DNA of 64,000 nucleotides from the NCBI RefSeq assembly GCF_030814475.1, contig NZ_JAUSVF010000001.1, positions 386,001-450,000 of the forward strand, read 5' to 3'. The notes below the pieces were generated by a model. It ran no database searches. It saw only the letters and a program-made list of their open reading frames with translations, and was not told where the DNA came from. A program made the position numbers and the translations under genes. This DNA is from Pararhizobium capsulatum DSM 1112. GTDB taxonomy: Bacteria; Pseudomonadota; Alphaproteobacteria; Rhizobiales; Rhizobiaceae. Positions 1 through 10,270 of this stretch are shown in pieces; position 1 is the stretch's first letter; every line of letters starts with the position of its first letter.

Positions 1-2352
<2,352 letters not shown>

Positions 2353-2379
2353 TTTTTTCAAAGCTGGTCGATGGAATCA

Positions 2380-2406
2380 AAAATGGCGCCGTGGGGGCGC
2401 CATTTT
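2380..2406. terminator. Terminator between gyrB and the convergent nitroreductase
   Basis: Perfect 11-bp inverted repeat (2380-2390 with 2396-2406), 5-nt loop, A/T at the outer ends so that it can serve both strands. It sits 27 bp after the gyrB stop and 30 bp after the end of the opposing gene. Confidence 0.85.
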
Positions 2407-2436
2407 CGTATCGATTCCAGTTTTTCGAGAGAATGA

Positions 2437-3036
2437 TTATTCTGCCACAAACGTGCCATTCAAGGCGATTTCCGAAAGCGGGCGGCGCGGGCTCGGCGTT
2501 TCGCGTGCCTGAAGATAATCCGGCAGCTGGGCCTTGTCGCCAAGACGGCCGATCGCGACCGCGGCTTCGATACGATATCCATCGGGAATGCCGAGAACTT
2601 CGGCGGCCTTGTCGAAATGAATGCCGGTCATGCCATGGGCCTGGAAACCGGAGATTGATGCCTGGGCGGCAATGGCACCCCAGGCGGCGCCCGTATCGAA
2701 GCTATGGCTATAGGAAGGCTTTGCCTCGGTAGAACCCGGCGCGACGAACTCGGTCTTCGAGACGATCAGGATCAAGGCGGAGGCACTTGCGGCCCAGCCC
2801 TGGTTGAAGTCGTTCAGCAGCGGAAACAACGTGTTCCACTGTTCAGTGCCACGCAGTGCGTAGACGAAGCGCCAAGGCTGCGAGTTGAAGGCCGAAGGCG
2901 CCCAGCGCCCAGCTTCCAGAATGGTCAGAAGTTCCTGCTCGGAAATGACGTCGCCATTATAGGCGCGTGGCGACCAACGGTTCAGGAACACTGGTGAGAT
3001 CGGGTAATCGGCCTGGCGATGATTGCTCGCGGTCAT
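2437..3036 (-). CDS. Nitroreductase family FMN oxidoreductase
   Basis: Flavin-dependent NAD(P)H oxidoreductase of the nitroreductase fold; the physiological substrate cannot be read from sequence. The 199-residue protein shows the N-terminal FMN-binding RWSPRAYNG segment, the EAGRWAPSAFNSQPWRF motif that binds FMN phosphate, and the C-terminal AVAIGRLGD segment. The ATG at 3036 is preferred because AGGAA lies about 7 bp upstream. A longer in-frame start at 3093 would add 19 residues unlike the family. It is a single gene, convergent with gyrB and divergent from gabD. Confidence 0.88.
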   Translation of the reverse strand: MTASNHRQADYPISPVFLNRWSPRAYNGDVISEQELLTILEAGRWAPSAFNSQPWRFVYALRGTEQWNTLFPLLNDFNQGWAASASALILIVSKTEFVAPGSTEAKPSYSHSFDTGAAWGAIAAQASISGFQAHGMTGIHFDKAAEVLGIPDGYRIEAAVAIGRLGDKAQLPDYLQARETPSPRRPLSEIALNGTFVAE

Positions 3037-3432
3037 GACGAAATTCCTGTTTGGGCATGCGGGTGTCGGCCCAGGCCATGCGATATTGTTCATTTTTGAA
3101 AGGGCAGCGTTTTCACCGTCGCGTTTTGCCCTATCTCATCTTCGGCTGGAGCTCGGCGGAAATGTTGGGAGCCTTTCCCGCCGGTACTCTCGATACATTC
3201 CCTCCGTCGACCTCTTCGGTATCGGGAGAGATAAGCTGCGTCAGCAATGGATATAATGATCTCGCGCCCAGCCGAAAGCCTCGATTTCGAGGATGGACTG
3301 TTTCCAAATGGTGACCAATTGTGAAAATCAGATCGCATTTTTCTCCGATACGAATTTCATGGCGGGAGATTGTGCAAGCTGAAAAAAAAGTTGTATAAGT
3401 TCTGTAGATTTTGAACAGAGGATCGCTTCCCC
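3037..3432. other. Intergenic region between nitroreductase and gabD
   Basis: 396 bp without a convincing gene between divergent neighbours. An imperfect inverted repeat (3187-3196 with 3219-3228, one mismatch) lies near the middle and a promoter-like element near the gabD end. Short frames here have no recognisable family or ribosome binding site. Confidence 0.6.
3370..3399 (+). promoter_or_regulatory. Candidate sigma-70 promoter of gabD
   Basis: TTGTGC at 3370-3375 and TATAAG at 3394-3399 with an 18-bp spacer, about 35 bp before the gabD ATG. Judged by eye only. Confidence 0.4.
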
Positions 3433-4893
3433 ATGTCCGTTTCCTTGAAAGACCCGTCGCTTTTCCGCCAGGCCGCGCTGATCGGCGAAAACTGGATCGA
3501 GGCTGATCCCGACAATTCCATCCAGGTCAACAATCCGGCGACGGGCGAGATTATCGGCCGCGTGCCGAAACTCGGTGCCGCCGAGACCAAGATTGCAATT
3601 GAGGCAGCCCGGATCGCCCAAAAGGGCTGGGCTGCAAAGACAGCCAAGGAACGCGCGAGCGTCCTGCGCAAATGGTACGAGCTGATGATCGAGAACAAGG
3701 ATGATCTCGGCCGTATCCTGACACTCGAGCAGGGCAAGCCACTTGCCGAAGCAACTGGCGAAATCGCCTATGGCGCGAGTTTCATCGAGTGGTTCGCGGA
3801 AGAGGGGCGCCGCGTCTATGGCGATCTTATTCCCGGCCATCAGCCTGACAAGCGCATCATGGTGATGAAGCAGCCGATCGGTGTCGTTGCCGCGATCACG
3901 CCGTGGAATTTCCCCAATGCCATGATCACCCGCAAGGCCGGGCCGGCCTTTGCTGCCGGCTGCGCCATGGTACTGAAGCCGGCTTCCCAAACCCCGTTCT
4001 CGGCAATCGCGATTGCGGTGCTGGCCGAACGCGCCGGCCTTCCCCAGGGCCTTTTCAGCGTCATCACAGGTTCTGCTACGGCGATTGGTGCCGAAATGAC
4101 GGCAAGCCCGGTCGTACGCAAGCTGACCTTCACGGGGTCAACGGAAATCGGCGCCGAACTCTACAAGCAGAGTGCGCCGACCATCAAGAAGCTTGGCCTG
4201 GAACTTGGCGGCAACGCGCCTTTCATCGTTTTTGATGATGCCGATCTCGACGCAGCTGTGGAAGGTGCCCTGATCGCCAAATTCCGCAACAACGGCCAGA
4301 CCTGCGTCTGTGCCAACCGCATCTATGTTCAGGATGGCGTCTATGACGCTTTCGCCGAAAAGCTGGCAAAGGCTGTTGGCAAGCTGAAGACCGGAAACGG
4401 CTTCGACGAGGGCGTAGTCCTCGGCCCGCTGATCGACCGGCCTGCTCTCGAAAAGGTCGAGGAACATGTCGCAGATGCCGTGAAAAAGGGTGCGCGCGTC
4501 CTGCGAGGCGGCAAGCCGCATGCGCTTGGCGGTACCTTTTACGAGGCAACAATCCTCGCGGATGTCACGCCGGATATGGCTGTCGCCCGTGAGGAAACCT
4601 TCGGGCCGCTCGCGCCCCTCTTCCGCTTCAAGGATGAGAATGACGTCATCAAGCAGGCGAACGACACCGAGTTCGGTCTTGCGTCCTACTTCTACGCCAA
4701 GGATCTCGCGCGCGTCTTCCGCGTCGCCGAAGCGCTGGAATACGGCATGGTCGGCGTCAATACCGGCCTCATCTCGACAGCCGAAGCGCCTTTCGGCGGC
4801 GTCAAGCTCTCTGGCCTTGGCCGCGAAGGTTCGCGCTATGGCATCGAGGAATTCACCGAGATCAAATATGTCTGCCTCGGCGGCATTGCCTGA
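3433..4893 (+). CDS. gabD: NADP-dependent succinate-semialdehyde dehydrogenase (GabD-type ALDH)
   Basis: Aldehyde dehydrogenase of 486 residues, the normal GabD length, oxidising an aldehyde to the acid. The NAD(P) segment TPWNFPNAMITRK, the FTGSTEIG loop near residue 233, the general base Glu257 in LELGG and the catalytic Cys291 in NGQTC are all present. It is closest in text to succinate-semialdehyde dehydrogenases of the GABA shunt. Lactaldehyde or glycolaldehyde dehydrogenases share this fold, and the aldolase gene 100 bp downstream would release such an aldehyde, so the true substrate is open. A strong terminator separates it from that aldolase. Confidence 0.88.
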   Translation: MSVSLKDPSLFRQAALIGENWIEADPDNSIQVNNPATGEIIGRVPKLGAAETKIAIEAARIAQKGWAAKTAKERASVLRKWYELMIENKDDLGRILTLEQGKPLAEATGEIAYGASFIEWFAEEGRRVYGDLIPGHQPDKRIMVMKQPIGVVAAITPWNFPNAMITRKAGPAFAAGCAMVLKPASQTPFSAIAIAVLAERAGLPQGLFSVITGSATAIGAEMTASPVVRKLTFTGSTEIGAELYKQSAPTIKKLGLELGGNAPFIVFDDADLDAAVEGALIAKFRNNGQTCVCANRIYVQDGVYDAFAEKLAKAVGKLKTGNGFDEGVVLGPLIDRPALEKVEEHVADAVKKGARVLRGGKPHALGGTFYEATILADVTPDMAVAREETFGPLAPLFRFKDENDVIKQANDTEFGLASYFYAKDLARVFRVAEALEYGMVGVNTGLISTAEAPFGGVKLSGLGREGSRYGIEEFTEIKYVCLGGIA

Positions 4894-4917
4894 GACACAT
4901 CATTTGCTATGACAAGG

Positions 4918-4946
4918 GCCGGCCGGAGCACTTCGGCCGGCTTTTT
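4918..4946 (+). terminator. Rho-independent terminator of gabD
   Basis: Perfect 8-bp GC stem (4918-4925 with 4934-4941), 8-nt loop, then five T. It lies upstream of the ATG chosen for the next gene, which argues against a longer start for that gene. Confidence 0.9.
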
Positions 4947-4995
4947 CAATGAGACCGTTTCAGCGCCGGCGTTGCGGCTCTGTCGAGGAGATGCG

Positions 4996-5799
4996 ATGCC
5001 CGCCCCCGTCAATCCCTTCAAGGCCGCGATCCGCGAGGACCGTTTCCAGCTCGGGCTCTGGGTGGCCCTGGCAAGCCCCTATGCCGCCGAAGTCGTGTCG
5101 GCCAGCGGGTATGACTGGCTGCTGATCGACGGCGAACATGGGCCGAACGATATTCCGCTGTTGAGCGCGCAGGTGCAGGCGGTCATGCGATCCGGCTCCC
5201 ATCCGATGGTTCGCCTGCCTTGCGGCGAAGCGTGGATGATCAAGCAGATCCTGGATGCCGGCGCGCAAACCCTGCTTATTCCGATGGTCGAGAGCGTTGA
5301 ACAGGCCAAGGCTCTCGTGAAAGCGGTGCGTTATCCCCCGCATGGCATTCGCGGGGTGGGCGCCGCGCTTGGCCGCGCTTCCGAATTCAGCCGGATCGGC
5401 GACTACCTCCAGACGGCAAACGAGCAGGTTTGCCTGCTGCTGCAGATCGAAAGCAGAGCGGGGCTCGAGGCCCTGGACGATATTGCCTCACTTGAAGGCG
5501 TGGATGGCCTGTTCATCGGCCCTTCGGATCTCGCGGCCGATATGGGTTATCTCGGCCAGCCGGGTCATCCGGCCGTGACCGCCGCGATCACTGATGCCTT
5601 CCAGCGCATCGCGAAGGCCGGGAAGGCAAGCGGTATTATGACGCTCGATCTCGGGCAGGCACATATCTATCGTTCGCTGGGCGCAAGTTTCATGGCGATC
5701 GGGACGGATGTCACGTTGCTGGTCGCGGCCACCGAGAAACTGCGATCTGATTTCATTTCCAGTGAATCCGGCTCTGCGAAACCCGTGTCCGGCTACTGA
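4996..5799 (+). CDS. HpcH/HpaI family class II aldolase
   Basis: Metal-dependent aldolase that splits 2-keto-3-deoxy acids into pyruvate plus an aldehyde. The 267 residues match the family length. Visible are DGEHGPND (residues 45-52), the long loop GIRGVGAALGRASEF, the metal ligand Glu in QIESRAG and the Asp in GPSDLAADMG. The ATG at 4996 has GAGGAG 5 bp upstream; the frame upstream of it runs through the gabD terminator, so a longer start is unlikely. By position next to the GntR regulator and the UxaA-type dehydratase it probably cleaves the keto-deoxy acid made by that dehydratase. Closest names are 4-hydroxy-2-oxoheptanedioate aldolase (HpaI) or 2-keto-3-deoxy-L-rhamnonate/fuconate aldolase. 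Confidence 0.9.
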   Translation: MPAPVNPFKAAIREDRFQLGLWVALASPYAAEVVSASGYDWLLIDGEHGPNDIPLLSAQVQAVMRSGSHPMVRLPCGEAWMIKQILDAGAQTLLIPMVESVEQAKALVKAVRYPPHGIRGVGAALGRASEFSRIGDYLQTANEQVCLLLQIESRAGLEALDDIASLEGVDGLFIGPSDLAADMGYLGQPGHPAVTAAITDAFQRIAKAGKASGIMTLDLGQAHIYRSLGASFMAIGTDVTLLVAATEKLRSDFISSESGSAKPVSGY

Positions 5800-5814
5800 C
5801 GCCGGAACTGGGAT

Positions 5815-6693
5815 TTAGATTATGGACTGCAACAAGGTCTCGCGCGCCGATCGCAGATGGCGGCGGCAGGCTGTCTCGACCCTTGACGGATCGCGCGAGC
5901 GCAGGGCTGCGATATAGTCGAGATGCTCCTCCATCGCCCGGGCATTGCGTTGCCGTGCGTTGGTCTTGTTCCACTGGTAATGATAGTGGAAGACGATGGC
6001 GATGATGTCGTAGAAATCAACGATGAAGCGGTTGGCCGAGGACTTGTGCACCAGAAGGTGAAACCGCTCGTCGAGTTCGGAAAATTCCATGTAGCGATCG
6101 TCGATATCGGCAAGTATCTCGTGATGGACGGCCTCGATCCGGCTGAGGTCGATCCAGGCCGGGTGTTCCATCGGCAATGCTGCAAAACTTGCAGCGGAGC
6201 GTAGCTCGAACATTTCGCGCACTTCCGTCAGTTCCAGTGCAAACTGGCGGGTGAAACCCTTCAGGACCCAGTGGCTGTTCGGCCGTTTCTCGATTAGCCC
6301 GAAACGACTGAAACGGATCAGGAATTCCCGCACGCTCGTCGTGCCGATGCCTATGTCCCGGGCGATTTCCAGTTCGTTTATCTGCATTCCAGGCTCCGCA
6401 CCACCGGCAAGAATCCGGCGCATGAAGCTTCGTTCGATAATGGCCGATAGAGAATCGGTTTCATCTTCCGGATAATAATCCTCCGCCTTCGGCTGGCGCA
6501 GAACCGTCTTTTCACGCTTGTTCCAGGCGATCAGGCCGAGCTCCTCCAGCCGGGTCAGTATGGATCGCACGGTCGTACGGCTGACGCCAAGGAGGTTGCC
6601 GAGTTCCGGTTCGGAAGGTAGGCCGGCCGTATCCGCCAATAGCGCAAGACAACGGTTGAAGGCATCCTTGAAGACTGTGTTCTGCTTGGCCAT
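5815..6693 (-). CDS. GntR-family regulator with two winged helices and an FCD domain
   Basis: Transcription regulator, probably of the flanking sugar genes. Residues 24-66 form a full GntR-type winged helix (LPSEPELGNLLGVSRTTVRS). Residues 83-147 form a second one (EPGMQINELEIARDIGIGTT, then SVREFLIRFSRFGLIE). The C-terminal FCD effector domain follows (about 155-285) with its metal-binding set Asp208, His212, His257 and His279. Ordinary FCD regulators are about 220-250 residues with one winged helix, so this one is longer by a DNA-binding unit. It is convergent with the aldolase and divergent from the dehydratase at 6980. No strong ribosome binding site precedes the ATG. Confidence 0.87.
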   Translation of the reverse strand: MAKQNTVFKDAFNRCLALLADTAGLPSEPELGNLLGVSRTTVRSILTRLEELGLIAWNKREKTVLRQPKAEDYYPEDETDSLSAIIERSFMRRILAGGAEPGMQINELEIARDIGIGTTSVREFLIRFSRFGLIEKRPNSHWVLKGFTRQFALELTEVREMFELRSAASFAALPMEHPAWIDLSRIEAVHHEILADIDDRYMEFSELDERFHLLVHKSSANRFIVDFYDIIAIVFHYHYQWNKTNARQRNARAMEEHLDYIAALRSRDPSRVETACRRHLRSARETLLQSII

Positions 6694-6900
6694 GAAACGC
6701 CGCTCGGTTCAAGGAAGGGAGGTGAACGGTACGCTGTAGCGCACGCGGCCTTAAATCGGAATCCCGTCAAGGTCCGTTGTCTGGACCGGGCTGCACCGAA
6801 ATATCTTTGAGCGGGGTTCATGTGCCCTGAGCATTGGTTGCTTCCTCCGTTTTTCATACCCCGATTTGTGACGATGGGGCTTTGCCGAACATAATACCCA

Positions 6901-6935
6901 TTGACGAGAAACTGTCTATTGTCGATAAAAGACAA
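6901..6935 (+). promoter_or_regulatory. Promoter with overlapping operator-like repeat upstream of the UxaA gene
   Basis: TTGACG (6901-6906) and GATAAA (6924-6929) are 17 bp apart. An inverted repeat TTGTC-N7-GACAA (6919-6923, 6931-6935) straddles the -10 hexamer, where a GntR-type repressor would block polymerase. Assignment to the adjacent regulator is inference. Confidence 0.5.
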
Positions 6936-6979
6936 AAATAGGCGAACGCGGCCTAAGAGAATTCGGAGGAGACACACGG

Positions 6980-8485
6980 GTGGCAGCACCTTCCTTTATC
7001 GTTCTTTCCCCTGAGGACAACGTCGCCGTGGCGTCAACTGCGCTTGAGGCAGGCGAGCCCTTGGTTGACGGTGTTGTGGCCTCTGGAAGAATCGATGGCG
7101 GCCATAAGGTGGCCATCCGTTCCATTCGGACGGGCGAACCGGTGATCAAATATGGTCAGGCTATCGGCCGTGCGACGGCAGATATCGGTGCCGGCGATCA
7201 CGTACACTCGCACAATCTGGCTTTTGATCAGGATCGGCTTTCCGCCAGCGCTCCCGTGCCTGCGGAGGCGGCGAGTGAAGCGGAGAAGGCCCGAACCTTT
7301 CTCGGCTACCGGCGTGCTGACGGTCGGGCGGCGACGCGCAACTACATCGGCATTATCGCCAGCGTGAACTGTTCCACCACCGTCTGTCGGGCCATTGCGG
7401 AGGCCGCCAACCAGAAGATTCTGCCGCGCTACGAGGGTATCGATGGCTTCGTGCCGATCGTGCACGACCAGGGTTGCGGCATGAGTTCCACGGGCGATGG
7501 CATGAAGAACCTGCACCGTACGCTCGCCGGCTATACCCGCCACGTCAATTTCGGCGGCGTTCTGATGGTCGGGCTCGGTTGCGAGGTCAATCAGCTCACC
7601 CTGTATGGGCAGGCGGGCAGCGGTGAGGGCAAGCGTCATTTCAATATTCAGGATGCGGGCGGATCGCGCCGCGCCGTGGAGAAAGCGCTGGGCGTGCTTG
7701 AGGAAATTGCCGCCGAAATCGGATCGGTGAAGCGGATTCCGATCCCCGTCAGCGAGATCGTCATTGGCCTGCAATGTGGCGGCTCGGACGGCCTGTCGGG
7801 TATCACGGCCAATCCGGCGCTAGGGGTGGCTGTCGATATCTTGGCTGGCGCCGGCGGCACCGCAATTCTCTCGGAGACCTCGGAAATCTATGGCGCCGAA
7901 CATCTGCTGCGCAGTCGGGCCGTCAATGAAGCGGTGGCGCAGAAGCTCGATGGCCTGATCACCTGGTGGGAAGGCTATGCCGAGATGCACGGTGCATCGC
8001 TCGACAACAATCCTTCGCCGGGCAACAAGCGCGGAGGGCTGACGACGATCCTGGAGAAATCCCTGGGCGCCGTCGCCAAGGGGGGACGTTCGCCGCTGAC
8101 GGCGGTCTACAATTACGCCGAACGGGTTAGCGAACGTGGCTTGGTCTTCATGGACACGCCCGGCTACGATCCTGTTTCCGCGACGGGTCAGGTCGCAGGC
8201 GGTGCCAATGTCATCGCTTTCACGACCGGCCGCGGCAGCTGTTTCGGTTCACGACCCGTGCCGTCGATCAAGCTGACGAGCAACACGACGCTCTATCGTG
8301 CAATGGAGGAGGACATGGACATCGACTGCGGTACCATCGCGACGGGCGATGCCACGATCGCTGACATGGGCCGTGCCATCTACGACCTGATCATCGAAAC
8401 CGCTTCAGGCGCCAGGACCAAAAGCGAACTCTTCGGTTATGGCGACAACGAGTTCGTGCCGTGGCACCTCGGCGCAACGTTGTAG
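6980..8485 (+). CDS. UxaA-family sugar-acid dehydratase (altronate / galactarate dehydratase type)
   Basis: Iron-dependent dehydratase converting an aldonate or aldarate to a 2-keto-3-deoxy acid. The N-terminal 90 residues are a SAF domain. The rest is the D-galactarate/altronate dehydratase core with NYIGIIASVNCSTTVCR, HDQGCGM, GLGCEVNQ, GLQCGGSDGLSGITANPALG and FTTGRGSCFG, which carries the conserved cysteines. At 501 residues it is a full SAF plus core protein. The start is GTG at 6980 behind a GGAGGAG ribosome site. It leads an apparent operon with the aldose dehydrogenase and the mutarotase. Context suggests L-fuconate or L-galactonate rather than altronate, since no uronate isomerase or altronate oxidoreductase is nearby. 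Confidence 0.85.
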   Translation: MAAPSFIVLSPEDNVAVASTALEAGEPLVDGVVASGRIDGGHKVAIRSIRTGEPVIKYGQAIGRATADIGAGDHVHSHNLAFDQDRLSASAPVPAEAASEAEKARTFLGYRRADGRAATRNYIGIIASVNCSTTVCRAIAEAANQKILPRYEGIDGFVPIVHDQGCGMSSTGDGMKNLHRTLAGYTRHVNFGGVLMVGLGCEVNQLTLYGQAGSGEGKRHFNIQDAGGSRRAVEKALGVLEEIAAEIGSVKRIPIPVSEIVIGLQCGGSDGLSGITANPALGVAVDILAGAGGTAILSETSEIYGAEHLLRSRAVNEAVAQKLDGLITWWEGYAEMHGASLDNNPSPGNKRGGLTTILEKSLGAVAKGGRSPLTAVYNYAERVSERGLVFMDTPGYDPVSATGQVAGGANVIAFTTGRGSCFGSRPVPSIKLTSNTTLYRAMEEDMDIDCGTIATGDATIADMGRAIYDLIIETASGARTKSELFGYGDNEFVPWHLGATL

Positions 8486-8510
8486 GGTCTGGGAATGGCG
8501 GGGAGGAAAT

Positions 8511-9530
8511 ATGAAAACGAGACAGATCGGCAAGACCGGGCTCCATGTTACCGAATACAGCTTCGGCACGGCGGCACTGGGCGGGCTTTACCGGACCTGC
8601 CCCCGCGAAAGCGCCATGGAGACGCTTCAGGCTGCCTGGGATGCCGGCCTCCGCTATTTCGATACCGCGCCCTACTACGGACTGGGTCTGGCCGAGCGAC
8701 GGACGGGAGACTTTCTGCGCGACAAGCCGCGCGACAGCTTCGTGCTCTCAACCAAGGTCGGCCGGCTCTTGCACCCGGTGCCCGACAATGCAGTGCCGGA
8801 TTATTCGTATGTCGATCCGCTCTCCTTCGACGTGACCTATGACTACAGCTACGACGCGATCATGCGTTCTGTCGAGTTCAGCTATGCGCGGCTTGGTCTC
8901 AACCGCATCGATATTCTCTATGTGCACGATATCGGCGCCTATACCCACGGTGCCGCCCGCAACGCCGTCCTCCTTGGCCAGCTTCTCGATTCGGGGCTGA
9001 AGGCTCTGGACGAATTGAAATCGAGTGGGGTCATCTCGGCCTACGGGCTGGGTGTAAATGAAGTTCCTGTTTGCCTCGATGTCATGCGCCAAGCCGATAT
9101 CGACTGCATCTTGCTCGCTGGCCGCTATACCTTGCTGGATCGATCCGCAGTGGCCGAACTCCTGCCGCTTTGCGAGGAAAAAAAGACCTCTGTTGTCGTG
9201 GGCGGCGTTTTCAATTCCGGAATCCTTGCGACGGGACCGGTTGCCGGCTCACATTTCGATTACATGCCGGCCGCGGCAGATGTCCTGGAGAAAGTTGCGG
9301 CTATGGAAGCGGTCGCACAGTTGCAAGGGTTGCCTCTTGCGGCCCCTGCAATCCAGTTTGCCCTGGATCATCCCGCTGTGGCCTCGGTTCTGCTTGGAAC
9401 CGCAAAACCTTCAAGCCTCGTCCGCAACATGGAACTAACGAAGGCCAAGATCAGCTCGGATGATCTTGCGACTTATAGTAATTACACCCTCGTCGCGCCC
9501 GCATTGGGTGAGAATGCTGTTCGCGTATGA
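8511..9530 (+). CDS. Aldo/keto reductase, aldose 1-dehydrogenase type
   Basis: NAD(P)-dependent oxidoreductase with the AKR TIM-barrel fold, 339 residues. The catalytic tetrad is visible: Asp51 and Tyr56 in FDTAPYYG, Lys82 in STKVGR and His in LYVHDIG. It most resembles D-threo-aldose 1-dehydrogenase / L-fucose dehydrogenase and the related pyridoxal 4-dehydrogenase, which oxidise C1 of L-fucose, L-galactose or D-arabinose to the lactone. ATG 8511 is chosen because GGGAGGAAAT lies directly upstream and the family begins at this point. It is 25 bp after the dehydratase and 27 bp before the mutarotase. Confidence 0.87.
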   Translation: MKTRQIGKTGLHVTEYSFGTAALGGLYRTCPRESAMETLQAAWDAGLRYFDTAPYYGLGLAERRTGDFLRDKPRDSFVLSTKVGRLLHPVPDNAVPDYSYVDPLSFDVTYDYSYDAIMRSVEFSYARLGLNRIDILYVHDIGAYTHGAARNAVLLGQLLDSGLKALDELKSSGVISAYGLGVNEVPVCLDVMRQADIDCILLAGRYTLLDRSAVAELLPLCEEKKTSVVVGGVFNSGILATGPVAGSHFDYMPAAADVLEKVAAMEAVAQLQGLPLAAPAIQFALDHPAVASVLLGTAKPSSLVRNMELTKAKISSDDLATYSNYTLVAPALGENAVRV

Positions 9531-9557
9531 CCGACGAGACAAGGAAGGATGAACTGA

Positions 9558-10004
9558 ATGCTGAAGGGAATTCACCCCTTGCTCGGGCCGGAATTGCTGC
9601 ACGCGATCCGCACCATGGGGCATGGTGACGAAATCGTCATTGCGGATGCAAATTTTCCGGCAAGCACCATGGGCCCAAAGGTCGTGCGCGCCGATGGTGT
9701 GGATGCGCTGTCCATAACCGAGGCGGTGCTTGCTCATATGCCGCTGGATACCTTTGTCGACGAGACGGCCTGGCGCATGGAAGTGGTCGGCGACCCGACG
9801 GCGGAGCCGGAAGTCTGTGTGGCGTTCCAGAAACTCGTCCACAAACTGGCGGGCGATTTCAAGGTCGTCCCGATCGAGCGTTTTGCCTTCTATGAGCGTT
9901 CCCGCAAGGCGGCCTATATCGTCGCCACGACCGAGTTCAGGCTCTACGGCAACATCATTTTGAAGAAGGGTGTCGTGCTTCCCGAGGAGCTCTACAAACC
10001 CTGA
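9558..10004 (+). CDS. fucU: RbsD/FucU family sugar mutarotase (L-fucose mutarotase type)
   Basis: Small enzyme that interconverts sugar anomers, so that imported sugar is supplied in the form the dehydrogenase uses. The 148 residues show the family N-terminus LKGIHPLLGPELLHAI, His22 in GHGDEIVIADANFPA, and the C-terminal TTEFRLYGNIILKKGV, where the FucU branch has its YGN triad. FucU proteins act on L-fucose and related sugars, RbsD on ribose; the text fits FucU better. It closes the operon of 6980-10004 and is followed by an AT-rich inverted repeat. Confidence 0.9.
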   Translation: MLKGIHPLLGPELLHAIRTMGHGDEIVIADANFPASTMGPKVVRADGVDALSITEAVLAHMPLDTFVDETAWRMEVVGDPTAEPEVCVAFQKLVHKLAGDFKVVPIERFAFYERSRKAAYIVATTEFRLYGNIILKKGVVLPEELYKP

Positions 10005-10038
10005 GAGGGAGAGTTATTGGATTAAAAATTCCGATGCT

Positions 10039-10070
10039 CAGAAAAATAGAACAAATCTACCATTTTTCTG
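10039..10070 (+). repeat. AT-rich inverted repeat after fucU
   Basis: Perfect 9-bp arms (10039-10047 and 10062-10070) with 14 nt between, followed by a T-rich stretch. It could end the upstream operon or be an operator for the importer operon. Confidence 0.55.
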
Positions 10071-10168
10071 TTGCTTTTCGGATCAGCTGATATAGCCTCG
10101 CTTGCGGGGCGATCGGAGAGAGGAGAACTTCGATCGACGGCACAAGCGATGTCCTGGAGGTTAGGGCA

Positions 10169-10198
10169 TTGCGGCCACTCTGATGTTCTATCGATAAA
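10169..10198 (+). promoter_or_regulatory. Candidate promoter of the sugar ABC importer operon
   Basis: TTGCGG (10169-10174) and GATAAA (10193-10198), 18-bp spacer, about 70 bp before the first gene. The -10 box sits in CGATAAAA, an octamer shared with the promoter at 6901-6935, which could mean a common regulator. Confidence 0.35.
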
Positions 10199-10270
10199 AT
10201 CGGATCATGTGCGCCTGGTGGCCCGATCGAAGGACAGCTGACTTGAGGGCGCTTTGGAGGAGAACAACAC

